From contig NZ_JABGBO010000006.1 of assembly GCF_013133775.1 (NCBI RefSeq), positions 62,001-126,000 of the forward strand: 64,000 bases of DNA, written 5' to 3'. Positions 45,282 to 53,501 of this stretch are shown piece after piece (within the stretch, counting starts at the first letter, position 1; the number at the start of each line of letters is the position of its first letter). The notes below the pieces were generated by a model. That model ran no database searches. It saw only the letters and a program-made list of their open reading frames with translations, and was not told the origin of the DNA. The position numbers were made by a program, and so were the translations under genes. This DNA comes from Pelistega europaea (GTDB taxonomy: Bacteria; Pseudomonadota; Gammaproteobacteria; Burkholderiales; Burkholderiaceae_B).

Positions 45282-46505
45282 TTATGCTAATTCAAATAAT
45301 TGACTTTCAGCTTCCCATTGCCTTACTTGGTAGTAATCGGACATGAGTTGTTCTATGTCGTCACCTACCAAGTAAAAATGCCCTACTTTGGTAGCTAAGT
45401 TCGTCGTACGTGGTACTTTATCACCCACTTTGGGGATACCAATAGACGAATGAAATGAAGTCAATCCTCCAACAAGTTGATCAAAGTGAGAAGATACGAT
45501 AGTTCCTGCGTTATTAAAGATGAGGTTTATCAGCAAAATGCTCTTTTGCTTCTGATGAGTATTGGATAATGCAGGGGGAATATCGTTGTTTATGATTAAA
45601 TGAGCAAAAGCAGAAATATGACTGTATCCGAGAGCAGACTCACTCACTTTACCATCAATGCCTCCTTGTAATCTTGCTGCCATTTCAATGAGCACTGGAC
45701 CACTATCGGTCCAAAATAATTCAATATGACAAGGACCATATTGCACTTGTAGAGCAGAGAGTAAGCCTTGGATATAGGCACTTAAACCACTAAAAGCAGT
45801 TTCGTAATCATTTACTAAAACTTCAAAGTCATAGACGGTGTATTTATCATCAATGATTTTTCGTGTTTCCTGCCAAACCTCTAAGATGATGTGTTGACCT
45901 TCTACCGAGATGGTGTTTACCATCAGCTGTTGTCCAGAGATTTTGCGTTGAATAAGTATTTGTTGATTATCCAGACCAAATACATTGGTGGAAGAGAAAT
46001 TGTGCTGAATGGCTTTTTCGACTTCTTGCAATGAATGACAAATCACCACCCCATCACCTCCAGCGCTTTCAGTGGGTTTGACGACGACAGGATACCAATC
46101 TTGTGGGATAGCAGGGAGTGTTTGGTGAGGAGACACGGCAAATTCCGCAATAGAAGCTAACCCCGCTTCTTTGACGGCATTCATCATTTGATGTTTATTG
46201 CGTCTTAAGCCAGTTGAGTGGGGGTGATTACCTTTTAACCCAAAGGCAAAGGATAACTTTTCACTGAGTGCGACACCTAATTCACTTCCTGCCACGATAA
46301 AGTCAGGATGGTACGCTTTAATATCAGCATGGGCTTGCTCTGAATAAATAATATTTTTTGAATAAAGGGATGGGTCAAACTTTGCTTTCCATAGCGCAGG
46401 AACGTCCTTGGTGGACTGGATATGCATTAGCTCACAACCGTTTTTGAGCAAATATTTTGCCAAGTGATAGCCAGTGCTGTAGCCGTCTACAATAATTCCT
46501 TTCAT
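45282..46505 (-). CDS. ATP-grasp carboxylate-amine ligase
   Basis: A 407-residue ATP-grasp enzyme resembling L-amino-acid ligases (BacD/carnosine-synthase type). An N-terminal Rossmann-like region (IVDGYSTGYHLAKYLLKNG and DFIVAGSELGVALSEKL) precedes TGLRRNKHQMMNAVKEAGL, the ATP-grasp loop VVKPTESAGGDGV, the adenine-binding QILIQRKISGQQL and the metal site HIELFWTDSGPVLIEMAARLQGG. The AAGGAG ribosome binding site is ideal. An EamA exporter gene on the same strand lies 192 bp upstream, a pairing seen where a peptide or amino-acid conjugate is made and exported. The product is unknown. Confidence 0.8.
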   Translation of the reverse strand: MKGIIVDGYSTGYHLAKYLLKNGCELMHIQSTKDVPALWKAKFDPSLYSKNIIYSEQAHADIKAYHPDFIVAGSELGVALSEKLSFAFGLKGNHPHSTGLRRNKHQMMNAVKEAGLASIAEFAVSPHQTLPAIPQDWYPVVVKPTESAGGDGVVICHSLQEVEKAIQHNFSSTNVFGLDNQQILIQRKISGQQLMVNTISVEGQHIILEVWQETRKIIDDKYTVYDFEVLVNDYETAFSGLSAYIQGLLSALQVQYGPCHIELFWTDSGPVLIEMAARLQGGIDGKVSESALGYSHISAFAHLIINNDIPPALSNTHQKQKSILLINLIFNNAGTIVSSHFDQLVGGLTSFHSSIGIPKVGDKVPRTTNLATKVGHFYLVGDDIEQLMSDYYQVRQWEAESQLFELA

Positions 46506-46535
46506 GTCTCATCTCCTTTGCTGTTGTGTACCCAT

Positions 46536-46563
46536 CCCATTTTTAGTACAACTAAAAAGTAGA
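46536..46563 (+). repeat. Imperfect repeat, copy 1 (possible IS end)
   Basis: CCCATTTTT, a 9-10-base spacer, then AAAAAGTAGA. The same pattern occurs in the same orientation at 47615-47643, on the other side of the EamA gene. Similar pairs of blocks occur at ends of some IS3-group elements; that identification is tentative. The rest of the 192-bp gap shows no gene. Confidence 0.4.
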
Positions 46564-46697
46564 AACGGAATGCATTTGTTCGTACATTAAGGGTGTTAAA
46601 CCTTTTAGTGCATCATGGATTTAAGACTGAGCTCGGCATACATCTGCATGCGCCGAAACTATCAATATTAAAATTTATCAAGGTATTCTCATTGGAA

Positions 46698-47591
46698 TTA
46701 TCTTTCATAATGGTGTCCTATAGATAGATTAATAAGAGAGCCACAGAAAACACAAGCAACACCGATGAATGAGTAAAGTGTAAATTGATACTCCCCAGTT
46801 ACCCATGAAATAAAAATAGCAATGAGAGGAAAAAGTAACGAGGCAACGGCTGCTTGAGTGACGCCTGAAGACTTAATGAGATTAAAGTATAGGATAAAAG
46901 CGAGTGCGGTACAAAATATCGATAGATAAATCAACGATAACACATATTCTACGTTTAGAGAGATAGATAGGCTATGTCCTTGCAAAAGTAGTGCAAGCAA
47001 TGATACGACAGCCCCGTACATCAATCCTAATGTTGTTGATGTGACGACATTTACACCGTTGTTACTGAGATGAGCTGATGTAATGTTTCCCAAAGAGACA
47101 ATATATGTGGCTAATAAAGCCCATCCAGCACCAATGAGTAGTTGAGATTCGTCTTGTGAAATAGTGTCTGGTCGGTAGAATAATAACCCTGTTCCTATAA
47201 TGGCAATGGTACTTCCCAAAAAAACTCTTGATTGAAGAGGTTTTGCAAAAAATAGACGATTATTGAGGGCGTTAAAAAAAATTAAAGATGAAAATATGAT
47301 AGAAACTAGTCCACTACTAATATACTTTGTGGCAAAATAAAAAAAGAAATAGTTAAGAGAAAATGAAAATGCTCCTAACAATGCAATTTTCCCATGCGTT
47401 TTTAGTGATAAGGTAGGAAATTTCCCTAGGAAAAGTCTATGATACATCCATAGAATGAATGCAGCCAGAGCGATTCTATAAAATACTGATACAGAGACAG
47501 GATTAGTTCCAAGTTGGAATTTTATTGCATACCATACTGTGCCCCAAATTGTAACAGTAGATAAAAATAATAGTAAAATATTCTTATTCAC
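46698..47591 (-). CDS. EamA/DMT-family transporter
   Basis: A 297-residue membrane protein with ten hydrophobic spans arranged as two EamA repeats (first ending near residue 135, second near 285). Family residues include the WGTVWYAIKF entry at about 18 and the GSLINLSIG end. The start is GTG with GGTGAAAG upstream. Drug/metabolite transporters of this size export amino acids, metabolites or toxic compounds. It lies between the two IS-end-like repeats and upstream of the ATP-grasp ligase on the same strand, so it may export that enzyme's product. Confidence 0.85.
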   Translation of the reverse strand: MNKNILLLFLSTVTIWGTVWYAIKFQLGTNPVSVSVFYRIALAAFILWMYHRLFLGKFPTLSLKTHGKIALLGAFSFSLNYFFFYFATKYISSGLVSIIFSSLIFFNALNNRLFFAKPLQSRVFLGSTIAIIGTGLLFYRPDTISQDESQLLIGAGWALLATYIVSLGNITSAHLSNNGVNVVTSTTLGLMYGAVVSLLALLLQGHSLSISLNVEYVLSLIYLSIFCTALAFILYFNLIKSSGVTQAAVASLLFPLIAIFISWVTGEYQFTLYSFIGVACVFCGSLINLSIGHHYER

Positions 47592-47614
47592 TTTCTTTCA
47601 CCATATGTAATACC

Positions 47615-47643
47615 CCCATTTTTCGGAAGGCTTAAAAGTAGAG
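47615..47643 (+). repeat. Imperfect repeat, copy 2 (possible IS end)
   Basis: CCCATTTTT, a spacer, then TTAAAAGTAGAG, parallel to 46536-46563 and about 1.08 kb from it. The EamA gene lies between the two copies. Confidence 0.4.
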
Positions 47644-47660
47644 TTTTTACAAATAATTAG

Positions 47661-47815
47661 CGTCTGCAAGCCCCCACAATCCCTTGTCTGACCGCTTACG
47701 CCGTCAGGCGTTACATGCTCCCTAAAGGGTGTGACCTTCCTCCCGAAAGAGTACCACAATTTCGATGAGATGGTTAAGCCGCCAGTCTAACAAATTCTGC
47801 TGGTGGCTGGTAATT
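47661..47815 (+). mobile_element. Insertion-sequence debris, possibly an IS200/IS605-type right end
   Basis: This stretch is richer in G+C than its surroundings and carries no ORF. It has features I associate with the 3' ends of IS200/IS605-type elements and their tnpB-linked RNA: a GCAAGCCCCCAC block (47666-47677), a GAAAGAGTACCAC block (47745-47757), and a terminal hairpin GCCGCCAG/CTGGTGGC (47778-47785 with 47800-47807). No tnpA or tnpB remains. Assignment is from pattern memory and needs a database comparison. Confidence 0.4.
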
Positions 47816-47827
47816 TAGGGAGAATTA

Positions 47828-48874
47828 TCAACTGGATTTATAAAACTTGAGAAAAAACAGCGGTAATATTTGCAGAATGATCATTCTAATGAGGTGATGC
47901 GTTAGGATAAACACCATATCTAGCCCAGACAGCAATGCAACCACAGAAACTGTCTCTACGGCACCGGGAACATAGGCAAGAAAGATTGCCATAAACGGAA
48001 TACCCAATAAGATACTCGTCAGTTGGCTCATCAAGATAGTCGTCAATAAACTCATTCCAAATACCCACAAACTGTCTTTAATACCCACAACAAAGTCTTG
48101 CCAAGCTATATTCTTAAACAATTCACCTATTAACAATCCAAGAAGAATTGTGGAAAATGTCACTATTCCCTCAGGAACGTGAATGCCATGCACAACAACT
48201 TGTTGAGATACGAAGGCACTCACAATAGTCGCACTCAGCAAATAAGATGCTGGCACTCGCTTTAGCAGAAACCTACCTATACCCCATGACAAAAGAGCAA
48301 CAACGATAAACACTAACAAGTAGTATGCATCATCCCAATTCCATAATACATGACTACTATTACCTAAATAATGAACACTATCCCCTTCCTCATTTCCATT
48401 AACTGACGCTTCCATAAAAGGGGTAACACTTAACAATAACGTTAAAAACAACAGCCTTGTTAATTGGATTAGCATCACCCGTGGACGAACGGACTTCATC
48501 TGCAACACATCCAGAACTACCGCTAAAGCACCAGGATAAATCGCTAGAGCCGCATCCAATTTTTCCCACTTCGATTTTCTAACCAACCATAGATAGGAAA
48601 AGCTATAGCCTAGTAACAAGCAAATAACCATACACACGATACTGGTAAGTAACTCAACATCCCATGACTCCACCCGAAACGATACCCCTGTTGACATACC
48701 TAAGACAATTTGGACAAAAGGCAGGAAAAATGAGTTACTAACCTTACTTTTTGTACATTTACTGACCCAAAATGCAACAATAATCCCAGTTAGCAAGAAG
48801 GCATACGGCACATTAAGTATAGACAGCACATAGCCTAGAATAGCTGTTACTATAATGCATGACCAAGGTATCAT
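47828..48874 (-). CDS. AbrB-family membrane protein
   Basis: A 348-residue protein with about ten membrane spans in two similar halves, matching the AbrB (putative ammonia monooxygenase regulator) membrane family and not the DNA-binding AbrB. Conserved features include the Pro/Gly-rich span after YAFLLTGIIVAFW, the WEKLDAALAIYPGALAVVLD loop and FLAYVPGAVETVSVVAL in the second half. The function of the family is not established; transport is likely. The start overlaps the stop of a possible 40-codon ORF (ATGA), hinting at translational coupling. Lower G+C and flanking IS debris suggest it was acquired. Confidence 0.82.
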   Translation of the reverse strand: MIPWSCIIVTAILGYVLSILNVPYAFLLTGIIVAFWVSKCTKSKVSNSFFLPFVQIVLGMSTGVSFRVESWDVELLTSIVCMVICLLLGYSFSYLWLVRKSKWEKLDAALAIYPGALAVVLDVLQMKSVRPRVMLIQLTRLLFLTLLLSVTPFMEASVNGNEEGDSVHYLGNSSHVLWNWDDAYYLLVFIVVALLSWGIGRFLLKRVPASYLLSATIVSAFVSQQVVVHGIHVPEGIVTFSTILLGLLIGELFKNIAWQDFVVGIKDSLWVFGMSLLTTILMSQLTSILLGIPFMAIFLAYVPGAVETVSVVALLSGLDMVFILTHHLIRMIILQILPLFFLKFYKSS

Positions 48875-48993
48875 GATTCATGTCTCCAAATGAAATTTTC
48901 CTCAACCCATCTATTTAAATAAACCATCCTCTCTGTAACCTCTAATTCTATCTCACCACTAACTAATGCCCAAAATATTTCTTGATTTGTCAT
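48871..48993 (-). CDS. Possible 40-residue coupled ORF before the AbrB-family gene
   Basis: A short frame begins MTNQEIFWALVSGEI and ends in WRHES, its TGA overlapping the next ATG as ATGA. It has no stop interruptions, an acidic composition (Glu/Val/Trp), no membrane span and no match I recognise. An in-frame ATG two codons earlier (48999) is an alternative start. The ribosome binding site is poor. It could be a real small protein, a leader that couples translation, or the 3' remnant of a larger gene. Confidence 0.35.
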   Translation of the reverse strand: MTNQEIFWALVSGEIELEVTERMVYLNRWVEENFIWRHES

Positions 48994-49097
48994 ACTCATT
49001 GATGAGTAACGCTAAGAGGATTAGCATTCTTGTTTTTTGTTAGAGACGGTAATAGGAAGAATTACTATGAGTAGAGGTCAGCATAAATTGTTAAACC

Positions 49098-49116
49098 AAT
49101 AATAATTCTCATTTAT
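49098..49116 (+). promoter_or_regulatory. Fur-like site before the class I fumarase
   Basis: The site matches the Fur consensus at only 12 of 19 positions, but it shares the 16-base string AATAATAATTCTCATT with the gene-strand reading of the fumC Fur box. It lies about 95 bp before the fumarase start. It could instead serve the divergent AbrB-side genes. Confidence 0.45.
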
Positions 49117-49209
49117 GAGGCAAATTTATTTCTCTGAACACAGGCGGTTATCCCAGTAAATTCGAGTATGATGTTATCATCACAGACGTTAGATTTACTG
49201 GGAGTTTTT

Positions 49210-50730
49210 ATGACAACAATTATCAAAGAAGCGGATTTGGTACAGTCAATTGCCGATGCCGTTCAGTTTATCAGTTACTATCACCCACAAGATTATATTC
49301 AACACTTAGCGCGTGCTTATGAGCGTGAGCAGAGTCCTGCGGCGAAAGATGCGATTGCACAAATTTTGACGAATTCACGTATGTGTGCGGAGGGTCATCG
49401 TCCTATCTGTCAAGATACAGGGATTGTGAATGTCTTCCTAAAAATCGGTATGGATGTGAAGCTAGAGCTGAGCAAAACTTTGCAAGAAGCCTGTGATGAG
49501 GGTGTTCGTCGTGGTTACTTAAATCCCGACAACAAACTTCGTGCTTCTGTATTAGCTGACCCTGTGTTTGAACGCAAAAATACGCGTGACAATACGCCCT
49601 GTGTACTATCTGTGGAATTGGTTCCTGGCAACACGATTGATGTGCAAGTAGCGGCTAAAGGTGGTGGCTCTGAAAACAAAACGAAATTTGCTATGTTAAA
49701 CCCAAGCGATAGCATTGTGGATTGGGTATTGAAAACCGTTCCTCAAATGGGGGCAGGTTGGTGTCCTCCCGGTATGCTAGGTATTGGTATTGGCGGTACG
49801 GCTGAGAAAGCCATGCTCATGGCAAAACAAGCCTTGATGGAAGACATTGATATGTACGAGTTATTGGCTCGTGGCCCTCAAAATAAACTTGAGGAATTAC
49901 GTATTGAACTATACGAAAAAGTCAATGCACTCGGTATCGGAGCACAAGGTTTGGGTGGTTTAACCACTGTGTTAGATGTCAAAATCAATACTTACCCAAC
50001 CCATGCAGCCTCTAAACCTATCGCCATGATTCCTAACTGTGCGGCAACTCGTCACGTGCATTTTGTCCTAGATGGTAGTGGTGTGGCAGAAATGCCTGTA
50101 CCATCATTGGATTCTTGGCCTAATGTTCACTGGGCTCCAGATTACAACAAGTCTAAACAAGTTAACCTAGATACCTTGACTAAAGAAGAAGTGGCTAGCT
50201 GGAAACCAGGTCAGACCTTATTACTCAACGGTAAAATGCTCACCGGTCGTGATGCGGCACATAAACGTATTCAAGATATGTTGGCAAAAGGTGAAAAATT
50301 ACCTGTAGACTTTACGAATCGTGTGATTTATTACGTAGGCCCTGTTGATCCAGTGCGTGATGAAGTGGTGGGTCCTGCTGGCCCTACAACCTCAACTCGT
50401 ATGGATAAATTTACCGAGATGATGTTAGCGAATACCGGTCTTATTGCAATGATTGGTAAAGCTGAGCGAGGTCCAGCTGCCATCGAAGCGATTCAAAAAC
50501 ATAAATCAGCATACTTAATGGCAGTGGGTGGCTCGGCTTATCTTGTTTCTAAAGCCATCCGTAGTGCAAAAGTCCTCGCTTTTGAAGACCTAGGCATGGA
50601 AGCAATTTATGAGTTTGAAGTCAAAGATATGCCAGTGACAGTAGCGGTAGACGCTAATGGTACATCTGTGCATACAACAGGTCCTGCAGAATGGAAAGTG
50701 AAGATTGAGAATATGCAGAAATCTTTATAA
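49210..50730 (+). CDS. fumA: Fumarate hydratase class I (iron-sulfur)
   Basis: A 506-residue two-domain fumarase with a [4Fe-4S] cluster. Cluster cysteine candidates are C67 (PICQDTG), C185 (GWCPPG) and C277 (PNCAATRH). The C-terminal beta-domain includes VGPAGPTTSTRMDKF and GGSAYLVSKAI. The start at 49210 has GGGAG 6 bp upstream; an in-frame ATG 42 bp earlier has none. It is the oxygen- and iron-sensitive counterpart of FumC. The gene is a single unit ended by a clear terminator. FumA/FumB-type naming follows domain layout only. Confidence 0.93.
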   Translation: MTTIIKEADLVQSIADAVQFISYYHPQDYIQHLARAYEREQSPAAKDAIAQILTNSRMCAEGHRPICQDTGIVNVFLKIGMDVKLELSKTLQEACDEGVRRGYLNPDNKLRASVLADPVFERKNTRDNTPCVLSVELVPGNTIDVQVAAKGGGSENKTKFAMLNPSDSIVDWVLKTVPQMGAGWCPPGMLGIGIGGTAEKAMLMAKQALMEDIDMYELLARGPQNKLEELRIELYEKVNALGIGAQGLGGLTTVLDVKINTYPTHAASKPIAMIPNCAATRHVHFVLDGSGVAEMPVPSLDSWPNVHWAPDYNKSKQVNLDTLTKEEVASWKPGQTLLLNGKMLTGRDAAHKRIQDMLAKGEKLPVDFTNRVIYYVGPVDPVRDEVVGPAGPTTSTRMDKFTEMMLANTGLIAMIGKAERGPAAIEAIQKHKSAYLMAVGGSAYLVSKAIRSAKVLAFEDLGMEAIYEFEVKDMPVTVAVDANGTSVHTTGPAEWKVKIENMQKSL

Positions 50731-50797
50731 TCCTCTTGTTATGCTGACTAGAGCTATCTGAGAAGCTAGATAACTTAAAGTAGACTTCTCTATCATT

Positions 50798-50838
50798 AAT
50801 AACTCGTGCTATCAGTAGTGTAGTGCGAGTTATTATTT
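50798..50838 (+). terminator. Rho-independent terminator after the class I fumarase
   Basis: AATAACTCG (50798-50806) pairs with CGAGTTATT (50826-50834), with CTA/TAG pairing further inside, followed by ATTTT. The stem is 9 bp and perfect. Confidence 0.75.
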
Positions 50839-51224
50839 TATAGATGCTTTTTTGTAGGAGAGGCGGTTAGTTAACAGGAGTAGTTTTTAACAGGGAGGGC
50901 GTTTTTTACTCTCTAGAAATAATGGGTTGATGCACTGTCTTGACCCATAGCAATAAGAAGATGCACCAAAAAGAGGAGTTTTTTTTCTAAAAATGTTGGT
51001 ATTTTTCTTCAAAAAAATCAATGTATTGTCCTATCCTTTTTTTTTGATATGATTTTTTCAAATGTTGATTGTTATGAACAAAGGCTTCGTGTCAATGAAT
51101 TGGGAAGTAGAAACACTAAGAAGAGAATGAGTATCTCACCCTATCTAGTGATAATTACCAATAGATTTGAATGCGAACAAGCATTACAACATCACTTTGT
51201 ACTCACTCATTTGGAGAATATGTT
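50839..51224 (+). promoter_or_regulatory. Leader and promoter region of the first dppA paralog
   Basis: No gene is seen in these 386 bp. TTGTCC (51026-51031) and TATGAT (51048-51053), 16 bp apart, form a plausible promoter, which would give a leader of about 165 nt before the binding-protein gene. No obvious hairpin or riboswitch is visible in that leader. Confidence 0.4.
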
Positions 51225-52832
51225 ATGGTCGTGGTTTCAAAAAAAATTTTATGGGGTACTATTGCTGTTGCTTTATCAACAGCAACAACACTAGCTCAAG
51301 CAAAGAATACCTTGGTATATTGTTCGGAGGGGAGTCCGGCTGGGTTTGATTCAGCTCAGTATTCTGCTGGTACAGACTTTGATGTAGCGGCTAATAATGT
51401 TTTTGATGGTCTAATGAGATTTCCAAGAGGTGAAACAAAGGCGGTACCAGCTTTAGCTGAAAGCTATGAGGTGTCGGATGATGGATTAACCTATACTTTT
51501 CACTTGCGTAAAGGGGTGAAATGGCATACCACAAAATACTTTAAACCAACACGAGATTTCAATGCCGATGATGTGGTATTTACCTTTGACCGTTTAGCAA
51601 ATAAGAACAATCCCTTTAACAAGGCTTACCCAGTTGAGTTTCCTTATTACTCTGATATGAGTTTAGACACAACCATTAAGTCAGTGGAAAAGGTTGACGA
51701 TTACACTGTTAAATTTGTACTCAATAATGTCGATGCTGCTTTTATCCAAACAATGGCTATGCCGATTACCACCATTAACTCTAAGGAGTATGCTGATAAG
51801 CTATTGGCAGAGGGTAAAGCAGATTTAATCAATCAACAACCTATTGGGACAGGTCCTTTTATTTTTGAACGTTACCAGAAAGATGCTTCTATTCGCTATA
51901 AAGCCAACAAACAATATTGGAATAAAGAAGATATGCCTTTGGTAAACAATCTTGTATTTGCCATCACAAAAGATGCAGCAGTACGTTACCAAAAACTAAA
52001 AGCAGGGGAGTGCGATATTATGTCTTATCCATTACCTGCCGATATAGAGGGCATGAAACAAGATAAGGCTATCCAAGTATTGAGCAACCCTGGGTTTAAT
52101 ATTGGTTTTATTGCCTATAACACAGAAAAGTCTCCATTGGATAAGGTAGAAGTGCGTCAAGCCCTAGATTTTGCGATTAATAAACCAGCAATTATCAGTG
52201 CAGTGTATGGAGGGCAAGGGCAGTTAGCAGTAAACCCAATGCCTGTTACCCAATGGTCTTATAACAAGAATATTCAATCTCGCACACAAGATCTTGAAAA
52301 GGCAAAATCATTGCTCGCAAAAGCAGGATACCCTGATGGGTTTAGTGCAACTTTATGGTCTTTACCCGTACAACGTCCTTATAATCCTAATGGGCGTTTG
52401 ATGGCTGAAATGTTGCAGTCAGACTGGGCGAAAATTGGTGTAAAAGTGAATATTACAACCTTTGAGTGGGGTGAGTATCTCAAACGTGCCCGCACTGGTG
52501 AGCATCAAATCGTCATGTCAGGATGGACAGGGGATAATGGTGACCCAGACAACTGGGTAGGTAATTTATTTGGTTGTAATGCCATTGGTGGTAGTAATTA
52601 CTCCCGTTTCTGCTATAAACCTTTCCAAGATTTATTAGATCAAGCGAAAAAATTGACAGATGTGGGTGAACGCACAAAACTTTATGAGAAGGCTCAAGAG
52701 ATTTTCTTTGAACAAACACCGGCCTCTATTATAGGTACTTCTGTGGTTAATGTACCTGTACGTAAAGAAGTATCTGGCTTCAAAATTAGTCCACTTGGTG
52801 CATTCCAGTTCACTGGTGTAAGTGTGAAATAA
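51225..52832 (+). CDS. dppA: Dipeptide-type ABC importer binding protein, paralog 1
   Basis: A 535-residue SBP_bac_5 (cluster C) periplasmic protein. A signal peptide ends near residue 26 (LAQA, then KNTLVYC). The family motif [20 protein letters not shown] is present, and the protein ends in FTGVSVK. The start at 51225 has GGAGA 7 bp upstream; an in-frame ATG 54 bp earlier lacks one. It closely resembles the second binding protein 670 bp downstream, so the pair arose by duplication. It has its own terminator and is thus not simply co-transcribed with the permease genes. Dipeptide, haem or delta-aminolevulinate are known DppA-type ligands; which applies is not known. Confidence 0.92.
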   Translation: MVVVSKKILWGTIAVALSTATTLAQAKNTLVYCSEGSPAGFDSAQYSAGTDFDVAANNVFDGLMRFPRGETKAVPALAESYEVSDDGLTYTFHLRKGVKWHTTKYFKPTRDFNADDVVFTFDRLANKNNPFNKAYPVEFPYYSDMSLDTTIKSVEKVDDYTVKFVLNNVDAAFIQTMAMPITTINSKEYADKLLAEGKADLINQQPIGTGPFIFERYQKDASIRYKANKQYWNKEDMPLVNNLVFAITKDAAVRYQKLKAGECDIMSYPLPADIEGMKQDKAIQVLSNPGFNIGFIAYNTEKSPLDKVEVRQALDFAINKPAIISAVYGGQGQLAVNPMPVTQWSYNKNIQSRTQDLEKAKSLLAKAGYPDGFSATLWSLPVQRPYNPNGRLMAEMLQSDWAKIGVKVNITTFEWGEYLKRARTGEHQIVMSGWTGDNGDPDNWVGNLFGCNAIGGSNYSRFCYKPFQDLLDQAKKLTDVGERTKLYEKAQEIFFEQTPASIIGTSVVNVPVRKEVSGFKISPLGAFQFTGVSVK

Positions 52833-52867
52833 TCCATGAAATATGGATAATCATTCTGCTTTTGGTT

Positions 52868-52892
52868 AAGGGGAGGGGTTCCTCCCCTTTTT
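52868..52892 (+). terminator. Rho-independent terminator after dppA paralog 1
   Basis: AAGGGGAGG (52868-52876) pairs perfectly with CCTCCCCTT (52881-52889) around a tetraloop, followed by TTTATTTATTTTT. Confidence 0.9.
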
Positions 52893-52958
52893 ATTTATTT
52901 TTAGTGAAGGCTGGCTTTGCTGATTATTATGGAAATCACCTGCTCTGGTAGGAGGTGG

Positions 52959-53040
52959 TTAATTTTGCCGGTTATTGTGGAGATTGCCTGCTTTGGGAGG
53001 GGTAATTTTGCCGGTTATTGTGGAGATTACCTGCTTTGGT
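52959..53040 (+). repeat. 43-bp tandem repeat
   Basis: Two nearly identical units (52959-52997 and 53002-53040; one internal difference in about 38 bases) have a 43-bp period. A diverged third copy precedes them (from about 52921). Each holds GCCGGTTATTGTGGAGATT then CCTGCTTTGG. They lie between the first dppA terminator and a decayed dppA tail. Confidence 0.8.
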
Positions 53041-53051
53041 GGGGGGCAACA

Positions 53052-53150
53052 GTTGAATCAATTTCGCATGTTGCACTAAAGAAAAATGTCAATAACTTGA
53101 GAATCAGTCCATTTGATGCTAGGCAACTCACCCGGGTTAGTATTGAATAG
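53052..53150 (+). pseudogene. C-terminal remnant of a third dppA-like gene
   Basis: The 32 codons before the TAG at 53148 read VESISHVALKKNVNNLRISP and end FDARQLTRVSIE. Aligned to the ends of the two intact binding proteins (NVPxxKxVSGFKIxPLGAF, then FTGVSVK), the pattern is plainly shared: V..K.V...(K/R)I.P......T.VS. The rest of the gene is missing and is replaced by tandem repeats. It is probably left from a further duplication or a recombination between paralogs. Confidence 0.7.
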
Positions 53151-53201
53151 AAAGCAGTTATGACATTTTTAGGATGGTTTTTGTGGGGGAGTCAGTTTGT
53201 T

Positions 53202-53222
53202 GCACCTTTATGGTGCTTTTTC
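53202..53222 (+). terminator. Small terminator-like hairpin
   Basis: GCACC (53202-53206) pairs with GGTGC (53212-53216), followed by TTTTTCT. It may be the original terminator of the decayed dppA copy. Bases 53223-53501 hold no gene; they are very AT-rich and must include the promoter of the second dppA paralog. Confidence 0.45.
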
Positions 53223-53501
53223 TATGCAAATGGTACTTTTTGATGAGAATTGAAGACATGTCATTGAATAGCTATATTTTCCTTTAATACATTGAAAAAT
53301 AAATAAAATTTTTATCAAAAAACAAATAAAGAAAAATTTTTATTTCAGCGGTCTTGGTAGAGTATATGAAGCAAAATAATCTTTTGCTATTATCCTTTCT
53401 ATAGGAAGACATTATTGTTTCGATAGGGAAATTCCTGATTGTCAGCTTTGTGGTTAGTTTATACACTGCGCAGGAATTTTTTCACAAAGAGGAATATGAT
53501 T

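Noticed and set aside
52917-53150. A 77-codon ORF treated as an intact gene
   Set aside because: Its first half is translated tandem repeat and only the last 32 codons resemble a DppA end, so it is called a remnant.
53223-53466. Short minus-strand frame of about 60 codons (53284-53466)
   Set aside because: It is extremely AT-rich with Phe/Ile/Lys/Tyr bias, lies in the promoter region of the second dppA gene and has no recognisable protein features.
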